From the NCBI GenBank assembly GCA_019637225.1, contig JAHBWC010000059.1:1-55026 (forward strand): a stretch of 55,026 nt of DNA. The letters are read 5' to 3'. The position numbers and the translations under genes are program-made. Below the pieces are notes generated by a model. The model searched no databases. It was not told the DNA's origin and saw nothing but the letters and a program-made list of their open reading frames with translations. This document shows positions 7,713 to 15,357 of this stretch, one piece after another. This DNA is from Labilithrix sp. (lineage in GTDB: Bacteria; Myxococcota_A; Polyangia; Polyangiales; Polyangiaceae). Positions within the stretch are counted from its first letter, which is position 1; each line of letters starts with the position of its first letter.

Positions 7713-10700
7713 GCCGCGCTCACCTCGCTCCTCGCGTCCCCCGCGCGCCCGACGCGCGCAGGCCAGAGATGCCCCCGGCGGCCGCGGCAGTAGGCCGTCG
7801 ACGACGGCGCCACGGGCAGAGGGCGCGCGTCGGGGGTGAACGGCTCGAAGCCGTCGCGCGTCATCACCGAGACGGCGCCGCTCTCGGGATCGATCGCGGC
7901 GAGCTGGATCCAGCCGTTGACCACGAGCTCGCGGACGACGGGGGCTCGGGCGGCGATGGCGAGCAGCGTCGCCGGCGTGCTCTCGACGACGACGAGGAGA
8001 CGCACCGGCTCGTGGACCTCGACCATCTGCCACGGCAGGCCGGTCCGGAGATCGCTCTGGTGGCCGTTCATGACGCCGAGCAGGCCGACGACGTTGTGCG
8101 GGAGCTTCGTCCCGGAGCCGAAGCGCTCGTTGTCGACGAAGGAGAAGTAGTACTCGAGGCTGATCCCCGCGCCGACGGGCGCGACCGCGCCGAGGATCCG
8201 CTCGAGCACCCGGCCGCCGGCGTCCCGATCCGGCTCGTAGCAGCACAAGAACGCGCGCCGATCGAGGAAGAGCCCGCGCGTGAGCGCGCGACGGCCGATG
8301 ATCGCGATCGCGTTGGTGCAGTGCCCGAGCTCGGGCCGCGGCTCCGCGAGGCTCTCCGCCCGCGCCTCGACGTGCTGGAGGGCGGCGTCGGGATCGCCGT
8401 CGAGCGGGAACGCCTCGAAGCGGCGACATCGCTCCTGGGCGTCGAGCCGCCGCGCACGATCGAGGACGGCGCGCGCCTCGGCGAAGAGCGCGCGATGGCG
8501 CTCCGGAACGAGATCGACGTCGAAGAGCGCGACGGCGTCCGTGGTCGTGTCGTGGCAGGCGCCGACGAACCACGTATCGTCGGGGATCGCGATCCCGCCG
8601 GCGAGGAGGTCGGCACGGACGTCGGGATCGTTGGCGAGCGCCGCGAAGACGCGCGCGTTGGCCGCGCCCCGATGGCCGCCGCACGCGCCGCAGTGGTAGG
8701 CCGAGTCGTGCGGGTTGTTGCGCGTCGAGCCGCCGTGGCCGACGACGAACACGAGCGGTGCGAACCGCTGGACGCCGAGCTCCTCGAACGTCCGCGTGAG
8801 CCGGAGCGCGGCTTCCTCGCGGCGAAAGCCTCGCGCGAGGTCGGCTGCCGGCTCGATGTTCGGCGCGCTCCCCTCGCCGGCGAGCGCGCCGACGCGCGTG
8901 CTCGGCCGCGCGGCGACGAGGCGATGCGCGGCGTCTCGCGCGGCCCGCGCGAGGCGGGGCGAGAGCACGCGGAGGAGCATCGGCAGGAGCGCGAGCGTGC
9001 CCGCGAGCAGAGACGCGAGGGCCGCGCGACCGAGTCCGCGCGACGCCACGTGCGCCGCGTGGAGGAGCCGCCCGAGGAGGTGCCGCCGCCCCGCGTGCGC
9101 CTCCACGCCCGACGCTCGGCTCGCCGGCGCCTCGACGACGAGGTGACGCGGCACCTGGTTCGCCGGGCAGAGCGGCTCCGGGCGGGCGCGCTCGAGACCG
9201 TGGTGGGCGATCGCGAGGCCGAAGAAGCCGGCCGTCGCGTGCGTGGCGAAGTCGGCCCGCGCCTCCTCGATGTGGCGGCGGAGCGACTCCTCGCGATCGT
9301 CGATGCAGAAGACCAGCTGAACGCGCGGCGCCGCCGGCGGCTCGTCCGCCTCGAGCGCGCGGTTCTTCGCGATCGCCGAGAGGATCGTGCGACGGTGCCA
9401 CCGCTCGTAGGCGTGGTGCCAGAGCCTCCGCCGCGCGATGCCGTCACGGGCGTCGAGCACGCCGAGCGCCGCGTGCGCGTCCTCGCGGGCGGCGAGGACG
9501 AGGTCCGACGGCGCGACGCCGACGAGCTGGAGCAGCTGGAAGAGCCGGAACGCGGCGTCCGCTCGCTCGCTGGGCGGCCGCGGCGCCTCTGGGACGTCGG
9601 CCGGAGAGGACGCCTCGATCGCGTCGTCGGCGGCGGCGCGATCGAGCACGAGGCGGAGCGCGAGGAAGTCGGCGAGCCGCGGCGCGATCGCGAGCGCCTC
9701 GCCCCACGGCGGCCGGTGCTCGAGCCGGGCGAACATCCCGGCCCAACCGGGCAGCGCGAGCGCGACGCGCTCGAGGTAGTCGCCCCACTCATGAACGTGC
9801 AGCGCCTCGCGCGCGAGACACCGCTCGATCACCACCTCGGCGGAGGCGCGGGCCGCGACGAAGGCCGCGAGGCGCTCACGCGCGAGCGCGAGCCAGCGCG
9901 GAGCGAGCGCGGCGTCGCAGATCGAGGAGCTCGCCCAGGCGAGGAAGCTCGGCGAGCGCGGCGCCGTCCAGTGCGCGAGCCCGCGGTCGAGGAACGCCGC
10001 CGCGAGACGGACGAGGACGGCGTGGACGCGCTCGTCGAGGTCGAGTCCCGACGCCGCCAGCACGCGATCGCGCGGACGGAGGACGGCGGCGCGCCGCGCC
10101 GGCGACGTCGAGACGTGTCCGCGCGCGAGCCGCGTCGCGCTCGCCCAGAGCGCGGCGACGCCGAGCGCGAGATCGGATGGCGGCCCGCGGCGGCGATCGA
10201 GCGCCGCGAGGAGCTCGGCGCGCGCTCGCCCGTCCCTCCCGACGAGCGCGGTCGCGACGGCCTCGGCGTCCTGGCGATCGACGCCGCCGAGCGCTCGCCG
10301 GGTCCCCGCGACGAGGCGCTGACGCGCGACGGACGAGACGTCCGCGCGAAGCCGTTCGAGGAGGCCGTCCTCGTCGATCTGGAACGCGAGCGCCGCGTCC
10401 GTGGTCGCCTCGATGGGGTGAAGCATCGCGAGCCGCGCGATCACTTCGGGAGCCGCGGGAAACGGGCGTCGCGCGGCATCGCCGGGCGCGGCGTCGGCGA
10501 GCGCGGCATCGCCGGGCGCGGCGAGCGCGGCGTCGAGATCCTCGTCCTCGATGCGCCCCTCCCGGTGAAGAGCGCGGTACGCCTCCTCGCTCATGTACGG
10601 CTCGGCGCCGAACACCTCCGCGGCCGCGCGCACCGCGTCGTCGAAGTAGAGGTGCTGGAACGCGTGCAGCGTGTTGTGGTGAATGAAGACGTCGATCGGC

Positions 10701-10783
10701 CCCTGATCGGGCAGGACGCGCGCCGCGCGCTCGAGAGCTTCCGAGACCGCATCCCCCGCGCGCGAGGCTGGGTCAGCGCTCAT
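7709..10783 (-). CDS. dabA: DabA (DUF2309/UPF0753) cytoplasmic subunit, beta-carbonic-anhydrase-like
   Basis: 1024 aa, somewhat long for the family. ATG at 10783 overlaps the SulP stop by 4 bp. The N-terminal DVFIHHNTLHAF signature is diagnostic for DUF2309. Zinc-site residues known from DabA are all present: Cys493 and Asp495 in VFCIDDRE, His683 in GHGGSTRNNPH, and Cys698 in YHCGACGG. The His-Cys spacing of 15 equals that of Halothiobacillus DabA. Established role of the family: with DabB it hydrates CO2 to bicarbonate in the cytoplasm, energised by the cation gradient. Here it sits between a SulP transporter and two membrane subunits. Much longer open frames run through this stretch but the true start is set by the overlap and motif. 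Confidence 0.93.
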   Translation of the reverse strand: MSADPASRAGDAVSEALERAARVLPDQGPIDVFIHHNTLHAFQHLYFDDAVRAAAEVFGAEPYMSEEAYRALHREGRIEDEDLDAALAAPGDAALADAAPGDAARRPFPAAPEVIARLAMLHPIEATTDAALAFQIDEDGLLERLRADVSSVARQRLVAGTRRALGGVDRQDAEAVATALVGRDGRARAELLAALDRRRGPPSDLALGVAALWASATRLARGHVSTSPARRAAVLRPRDRVLAASGLDLDERVHAVLVRLAAAFLDRGLAHWTAPRSPSFLAWASSSICDAALAPRWLALARERLAAFVAARASAEVVIERCLAREALHVHEWGDYLERVALALPGWAGMFARLEHRPPWGEALAIAPRLADFLALRLVLDRAAADDAIEASSPADVPEAPRPPSERADAAFRLFQLLQLVGVAPSDLVLAAREDAHAALGVLDARDGIARRRLWHHAYERWHRRTILSAIAKNRALEADEPPAAPRVQLVFCIDDREESLRRHIEEARADFATHATAGFFGLAIAHHGLERARPEPLCPANQVPRHLVVEAPASRASGVEAHAGRRHLLGRLLHAAHVASRGLGRAALASLLAGTLALLPMLLRVLSPRLARAARDAAHRLVAARPSTRVGALAGEGSAPNIEPAADLARGFRREEAALRLTRTFEELGVQRFAPLVFVVGHGGSTRNNPHDSAYHCGACGGHRGAANARVFAALANDPDVRADLLAGGIAIPDDTWFVGACHDTTTDAVALFDVDLVPERHRALFAEARAVLDRARRLDAQERCRRFEAFPLDGDPDAALQHVEARAESLAEPRPELGHCTNAIAIIGRRALTRGLFLDRRAFLCCYEPDRDAGGRVLERILGAVAPVGAGISLEYYFSFVDNERFGSGTKLPHNVVGLLGVMNGHQSDLRTGLPWQMVEVHEPVRLLVVVESTPATLLAIAARAPVVRELVVNGWIQLAAIDPESGAVSVMTRDGFEPFTPDARPLPVAPSSTAYCRGRRGHLWPARVGRAGDARSEVSAA

Positions 10784-12441
10784 CCGACCTCCGACGTCGC
10801 GGCGGCGCGCACGCGGACGGCGTGCGGGTGAGGCGACGCCGCGCGGTGCGCGTCGAGGCCGCGGATCTCGAGCGCCCCGCCACCCGACGCGCGCTCCGCA
10901 CGCAGCGCCTCGAGGTGCGCCAGCACCGTGTGATCGACGAAGTAGGTCTCGCGAAGATCGACCACGAGCCGCTCGGTGACCGGCACGCGCTCGAGGTGGG
11001 AGCGGAGGCTCAGGTAGTTGGTGAAGAGCGCGGCGTTCCTGACCTTGAGGGTCCAGCGATCGCCGTCTTTGGAGAGCTCGTGCGACGAGCGGGCCACGTG
11101 AGCGAGCTTCACGCCGCGCGCGAGATGGAAGACGAGCTTCACGCCGACCCCGACGGCGACCCCGACGAGGAGATCGGTCGCGAGCGTGGCCAGGATCGTG
11201 GCGACGAAGATCGTGAGCTGGTCGCGCCCGACGCGGTACATGCTCACGAACTCCTTCGGCGCCGCCAGGCGATACCCCGTGAACACGAGCATCGCGGCGA
11301 GGGCGGCGAGCGGGATGCGGTGCACGACGCCCGGCATGAGCGCGACGCAGCCGAGGAGGAACGCACCGTGGAAGAAGTTCGCCCACCGCGTGCGCCCGCC
11401 GTTCTGCAGGTTCGCCGAGCTCCGGACGATCTCCGAGATCATCGGGAGGCCGCCCACGAGGCCCGCGAGCGTGTTGCCGACGCCGACGGCGATGAGGTCC
11501 TTGTCGAGCTTCGATTTTCGGCGCCAGGGGTCGAGCGAGTCGATCGCCTTGGAGCTCAGGATCGACTCGAGGCTGCCGACGAGCGCGAACATCATCACGT
11601 ACTTCAGCGACGTCGCGCTCAGGAGCTCGGAGAAGTCGGGGAACGTGACGATCGACGAGAGCTGCTCGGGCACCTTCACCAGGAACTCCGGCCCGACGTG
11701 CTGCTCGTGGAAGCCGAGCACCCGCTCGTCGTGGCTCGAGTCGAGCCCGAAGTAGAGGCCGAGCGGGACGGCCACCGCGAGGACGACGAGCTGCGCGGGG
11801 ATCCTCTTCGCCCACGCCGTCTTGAAGTGCGGCCAGACGAACATGATGGCGAGGCTCACGAGCCCGATCGTCGCGACGGGGGCGTTCGCGTGGATCACGC
11901 TCCGCGGGATCTCGACGAGCAGCCCGAGCGGGTCCCTCGCCTGCGGCTTCACCCCGAGCGCGACGTGGACCTGCTTGGCCGCGATGATGACGCCGATCGC
12001 CGCGAGCATCCCGTGCACCGCCGCGGCGGGGAAGAAGTCTCCGAGCCTCCCGGCGCGCATCAGGCCGAAGACGATCTGCAGGAGCCCCGACGCGACGACG
12101 ACGGCGATCGCGAGGCGATAGCCGCGCGCGGCGTCGCCGCGTCCGAGCTCCTCGACGGCGCCGACGGCGATCACGATGAGGCCCGCGGCGGGCCCCTTGA
12201 TGGTCGCCGGCGATCCCATCATCAGCGTGACGACGAGACCGCCGATCACGGCGGTCATGACGCCAGCGAAGGGCGGGAAGCCGCTCGCGATCGAGATCCC
12301 GAGACAGAGCGGGAGGGCGATCAGGAAGACGAGGAAGCCGGACAGGGCGTCTGCCTTCCAGCTCCGGAGCAGTCCGGCGACACCGTCGGCGGGCGGCTCG
12401 CCGGGCGCGGGCGCCGCCGAGGACGCGGGTTCGGTCATCAC
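10780..12441 (-). CDS. SulP family anion transporter with C-terminal STAS domain (bicarbonate/sulfate class)
   Basis: 553 aa. Transmembrane core from about residue 32 (SWKADALSGFLVFLIALPLCLGISIASG, the SulP signature) to about 430, then a STAS domain (about 455-530; VVDLRETYFVDHTVLAHLEAL). SulP proteins import sulfate, bicarbonate (BicA) or other anions; substrate cannot be read from sequence alone. Co-transcription with dabA/dabB favours bicarbonate. GTG at 12441 or ATG at 12438 are possible starts; a sigma-54-like element ends only about 12 nt upstream, so the message may be leaderless. First gene of the SulP-DabA-DabB-NuoM-like operon. Confidence 0.9.
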   Translation of the reverse strand: MMTEPASSAAPAPGEPPADGVAGLLRSWKADALSGFLVFLIALPLCLGISIASGFPPFAGVMTAVIGGLVVTLMMGSPATIKGPAAGLIVIAVGAVEELGRGDAARGYRLAIAVVVASGLLQIVFGLMRAGRLGDFFPAAAVHGMLAAIGVIIAAKQVHVALGVKPQARDPLGLLVEIPRSVIHANAPVATIGLVSLAIMFVWPHFKTAWAKRIPAQLVVLAVAVPLGLYFGLDSSHDERVLGFHEQHVGPEFLVKVPEQLSSIVTFPDFSELLSATSLKYVMMFALVGSLESILSSKAIDSLDPWRRKSKLDKDLIAVGVGNTLAGLVGGLPMISEIVRSSANLQNGGRTRWANFFHGAFLLGCVALMPGVVHRIPLAALAAMLVFTGYRLAAPKEFVSMYRVGRDQLTIFVATILATLATDLLVGVAVGVGVKLVFHLARGVKLAHVARSSHELSKDGDRWTLKVRNAALFTNYLSLRSHLERVPVTERLVVDLRETYFVDHTVLAHLEALRAERASGGGALEIRGLDAHRAASPHPHAVRVRAAATSEVG

Positions 12442-12451
12442 GACGCGCTAT

Positions 12452-12467
12452 CGCAAGCGCTGTGCCC
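12452..12467 (-). promoter_or_regulatory. Sigma-54-like promoter for the SulP-dab operon
   Basis: Minus strand reads gGGCACa-N4-TTGCg. The GG at -24/-25 (12466-12465) and GC at -12/-13 (12454-12453) are correctly spaced, and GGCAC and TTGC match the TGGCACG-N4-TTGCW consensus. The implied start of transcription (about 12441) falls on the SulP start codon, so the mRNA would be leaderless or nearly so. That is a reason for caution. Confidence 0.55.
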
Positions 12468-12508
12468 CCCGTGAGCCCTCCATGAAAGCTCGGACGTCGT
12501 CGAGGATC

Positions 12509-12523
12509 GTGTCCGGACGACAC
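12509..12523. promoter_or_regulatory. Inverted repeat 1, candidate NtrC-type enhancer site
   Basis: GTGTC-CGGAC-GACAC, 5-bp arms with 5-bp spacer, centred at 12516. It is about 75 bp upstream of the SulP-side start and about 155 bp upstream of the porin-side start. These are normal distances for a bacterial enhancer-binding protein. Confidence 0.5.
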
Positions 12524-12538
12524 ACCCCACGCCCCCGA

Positions 12539-12557
12539 GCGAGTCGTCTGGACTCGC
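12539..12557. promoter_or_regulatory. Inverted repeat 2, candidate NtrC-type enhancer site
   Basis: GCGAGTC-GTCTG-GACTCGC, perfect 7-bp arms with 5-bp spacer, centred at 12548. It shares the form GNGTC-N5-GACNC with repeat 1 and lies 32 bp (about three helical turns) from it. This is the arrangement expected for two cooperatively bound dimers. Confidence 0.5.
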
Positions 12558-12644
12558 GCGCAAGCGTCGCTCGACGCGGCCGCGCGAAGGGTCGCCCGCG
12601 AGCGCCTCGCCGCGGTCGACGACGCGACACGCGCCGAGGGCGCG

Positions 12645-12660
12645 TGGCATGCGCGGTGCT
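12645..12660 (+). promoter_or_regulatory. Sigma-54-like promoter for the porin gene
   Basis: TGGCATG-N4-GTGCT matches TGGCACG-N4-TTGCW at 10 of 12 specified positions, with GG at 12646-12647 and GC at 12658-12659. Predicted transcription start is about 12671, about 6 nt before the porin ATG, so the leader would be extremely short. Confidence 0.55.
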
Positions 12661-12676
12661 GCCCCCACCTCGACCC

Positions 12677-13891
12677 ATGCCGGCGCCCTTCTCTGGTGCA
12701 GTCGCCTTGCTGCTTCGTCTCGCGATCGCCGACGTCTCCCGAGCCTCCCCGCCCCCTTCCTCCGCGCCGGCGACGACCGAGCCCGCCCCGCCGCCGAGCG
12801 CCGCGACGCCGCGACGCGCGAGCGCGCCCGGCGTCGTCCCGTTCGCGTCGCTCGACAAGGGTGTGGGCGTCGCGTCGGCGGACGGCAACGACTCGCTCGG
12901 CGTCCACCTCCTCGTCCAGGCGCGGTACGAGCACGTCGAGGGCGACCGCCCGCGGGAGGACGGCTTCCGCGTGGCGCTCGCCCGCCCGGCGCTCCGCGGC
13001 GTCGCCTTCCGCAAGTGGCTCTCGTACTTCGTCCAGTGGGAGCTCGCCGGCGCTTCACCTTCGCTGCTCGACGCGGAGGTCGTCGTGCAGCCCCTCCCCG
13101 AGGTCGGCCTGAAGGTCGGGCAGTTCTTGACGCCGTTCTCGCGCGAGTTCCTCGTGCCGCCGGGCGCCTTGCTCTTCCCGGACTTCTCGCCGTCGAACGT
13201 CCTCTTCCGCGACAACCGCGACACCGGCGCGATGGTCCTCGGTCGCGCGTTCGACGGCCGGCTCGAGTACTACGCCGCCGCCGTCAACGGAAACGGCATC
13301 AACCGCGGAGGCAACGACAACGCCGAGCTCGAGTGGGTGTCGCGCATCGCGGTCAACGCCTTCGGCCAGAACCCGTACACCGAGATGCCCCAGCTCGTGA
13401 CGCGCGAGCCGGGGCTCGCGCTCGGCGTCAACGCGAGCCACGCCGAGGTGGAGCAGACGGTCACGACGGTCGATCCGGCGACCAACGCGAGCACCGTCCG
13501 CCGGCTCGGCAGCTCGCCTACGACAAAGCTCGGCGCAGACGCGCTGTTTCACGCGGGCCCCTTCTCGCTCCAGATCGAGGGCTACAGCCGCGCCACGCAA
13601 GCCGTCGGCGGCTGGGCAAGAACGAGCGGCCGCGGCGGCTTCGCGCAGGCGGGCCTCTTCGTGATCGGGCGCACGCTCGAGATCGCGGCGCGCGGCGATC
13701 TCGTCGACGCCGACGCGACGCACGCGGGCCCGCTCGACAAGCGGATCGACGGCGGCCTCGCGTACTACGTGAAGGGCGATCACGTGAAGCTCCAGCTGCG
13801 CTACGCGTGGGCCTCTTCACCGAGCGGCGCGTCGCCCTCGCCGAAGGGCACGTCGAACGCCGTGACGCTGCAAGCGCAGCTCTGGTTCTGA
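12677..13891 (+). CDS. OprP/OprO-type anion porin
   Basis: 404 aa. Short hydrophobic N-terminus (GAVALLLRLAIA), then a Pro/Ala-rich linker and a 16-strand-porin-like body. Family signs are FRVALARPALRG, LKVGQFLTPFSREF, DFSPSNVLFRDNRDTGAMV, LEYYAAAVNGNG and a terminal aromatic residue (AQLWF). Phosphate-selective porin O/P relatives pass anions through the outer membrane. Divergent from the SulP-dab operon and carrying its own sigma-54-like promoter, it probably supplies the periplasm with the anion that SulP takes up. The start is chosen because it gives a signal-like N-terminus; no good Shine-Dalgarno is visible. Confidence 0.82.
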   Translation: MPAPFSGAVALLLRLAIADVSRASPPPSSAPATTEPAPPPSAATPRRASAPGVVPFASLDKGVGVASADGNDSLGVHLLVQARYEHVEGDRPREDGFRVALARPALRGVAFRKWLSYFVQWELAGASPSLLDAEVVVQPLPEVGLKVGQFLTPFSREFLVPPGALLFPDFSPSNVLFRDNRDTGAMVLGRAFDGRLEYYAAAVNGNGINRGGNDNAELEWVSRIAVNAFGQNPYTEMPQLVTREPGLALGVNASHAEVEQTVTTVDPATNASTVRRLGSSPTTKLGADALFHAGPFSLQIEGYSRATQAVGGWARTSGRGGFAQAGLFVIGRTLEIAARGDLVDADATHAGPLDKRIDGGLAYYVKGDHVKLQLRYAWASSPSGASPSPKGTSNAVTLQAQLWF

Positions 13892-13968
13892 CGCGCCCCG
13901 CGGGAGCTCACGGCCGACCGCGGCCCGTCGCGCGCACGACCCGCGCGCGAGGCGTCGCCGGCGGCCGT

Positions 13969-15357
13969 TCAGACCGACTTCGGCAGCTCGTCGTCGCCGC
14001 TCCGCCAGCCCCACTGCTCGAGCTTGCGGTAGAGCGTCTTCCGCTCGATCTGGAGGATGCGCGCGGCCGCCGCCTTGTTGCCGGCGACGCTCTCGAGCAC
14101 GTGGATGATGTAGCGACGCCCCATCTCCTCGAGCGAGACGAGCTCACCTTGCGGCTGCCAGCTGCGCTGCACGTCCGGTGGCTCTGCGCCGACGACGCGC
14201 GCCGGCAGATCGTCGATCCCGATGGTGTCGAACTGCGCGAGCGCCACGGCCTTCTCGATGCTGTTCTTCAGCTCGCGCACGTTGCCGGGCCAGCGGTGCG
14301 CGATGAGCCGCTCGGCGGCGGCCGTGGAGATGCCGCGCACGGGCTTCTTCAGCTGCGCGGAGACCTCCCCGAGGAAGTGCTGCACCAGCGCGAGGATGTC
14401 CGACGAGCCGCGCGCGCGGAGCGGCGGCAGGGCGATGTCGACGACGTTGATCCGGAAGTAGAGGTCCTCGCGGAACGTGCGGGCCTCGACGGCCGCCTCG
14501 AGATCGCGGTTCGTCGCCGAGATGAAGCGCACGTCGATGGGCAGCTCCTTGCCGCCTCCGACCGGGCGCACCGTCCGCTCCTGGAGGACGCGGAGCAGCT
14601 TCGGCTGCAGGCCGATCGGCATGTCGCCGATCTCGTCGAGGAACACCGTCCCGCCGTCCGCCTCGCGCAAGAGGCCCGTCCGCGACTCGCGCGCGTCCGT
14701 GAACGCGCCGCGGACATGACCGAAGAGCTCACTCTCGAGCAACGCCTCGGGGAGCGCCGCGCAGTTGATCGCGACGAACGGCTTGCCCGCGCGCGGGCTC
14801 GCCGCGTGGATCCGCCGCGCGACGACCTCCTTGCCGGTCCCGCTCTCGCCGGTGATCACCACCGAGGCGTCGGTCTGCGCCACGCGGCCGATCCGGTCGT
14901 GCACGGCGCGCATCGCCGCGCTCCGGCCGATGATGTCGTCGGGGAGCGCCGCCCGGTCCATCTCCTGCCGGAGCCGACGGACCTCGGTCGCGAGCCGACG
15001 ATGCTCGGTCGCTCGCTGCAGCGCGAGCGCCAGCGCGTCGATCTTCACCGGCTTGGAGAGAAAGTCGTAGGCGCCGGCGCGGATCGCCGCGACCGCGGTG
15101 TCGAAGCTGCCGAACGCCGTCAGCACGATCACGGGCACGTCGGATCGCGCCGCGACGATGCGGCGGCACAGCTCGATGCCGTTCATCCCCGGCATGTTCA
15201 CGTCGCAGACGATCGCGTCGAAGTCCTCGTCGAGGACGCGCTCGGCGGCGCGCTCGGGCTCGTGGACGACGAGAGCCTCGTAGCCTCGGCGCGCCAGACC
15301 GTCGCGGAGCGTCTCACAGAGCCCGCGATCGTCGTCGACGAGGAGCACCGGGATCAT
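13969..15357 (-). CDS. NtrC-family sigma-54-dependent response regulator
   Basis: 462 aa. Receiver domain 1-115 with phospho-acceptor Asp52 (CDVNMPGMNG), Thr80 and Lys102. The AAA+ domain has Walker A GESGTGKE (170-177), Walker B VFLDEIGD (238-245) and the sigma-54 contact loop as GAFTDA (217-222), a known variant of GAFTGA. The C-terminal Fis-type helix-turn-helix is NKAAAARILQIERKTLYRKL. ATG at 15357 overlaps the kinase stop by 1 bp (TGATG); GTG at 15360 is an alternative. It is convergent with the porin gene and is the obvious candidate to act on the two sigma-54-like promoters 1.3-1.5 kb away. Confidence 0.93.
   Translation of the reverse strand: MIPVLLVDDDRGLCETLRDGLARRGYEALVVHEPERAAERVLDEDFDAIVCDVNMPGMNGIELCRRIVAARSDVPVIVLTAFGSFDTAVAAIRAGAYDFLSKPVKIDALALALQRATEHRRLATEVRRLRQEMDRAALPDDIIGRSAAMRAVHDRIGRVAQTDASVVITGESGTGKEVVARRIHAASPRAGKPFVAINCAALPEALLESELFGHVRGAFTDARESRTGLLREADGGTVFLDEIGDMPIGLQPKLLRVLQERTVRPVGGGKELPIDVRFISATNRDLEAAVEARTFREDLYFRINVVDIALPPLRARGSSDILALVQHFLGEVSAQLKKPVRGISTAAAERLIAHRWPGNVRELKNSIEKAVALAQFDTIGIDDLPARVVGAEPPDVQRSWQPQGELVSLEEMGRRYIIHVLESVAGNKAAAARILQIERKTLYRKLEQWGWRSGDDELPKSV

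Noticed and set aside
6354..9401. Open frame of 1015 codons on the minus strand
   Set aside because: The part before 7712 is the wrong frame of DabA. True DabB starts at 7712, where the ATGA overlap and membrane motif begin.
7709..12934. Open frame of 1741 codons on the minus strand
   Set aside because: It begins upstream in the porin's antisense and runs through SulP in a wrong frame. Only its last 1024 codons (DabA) carry family motifs.
12677..13891. Phosphate porin with a phosphate uptake system
   Set aside because: No pst, pho or ppk genes in the neighbourhood; the divergent partner is SulP-Dab, so phosphate specificity is not supported by context.
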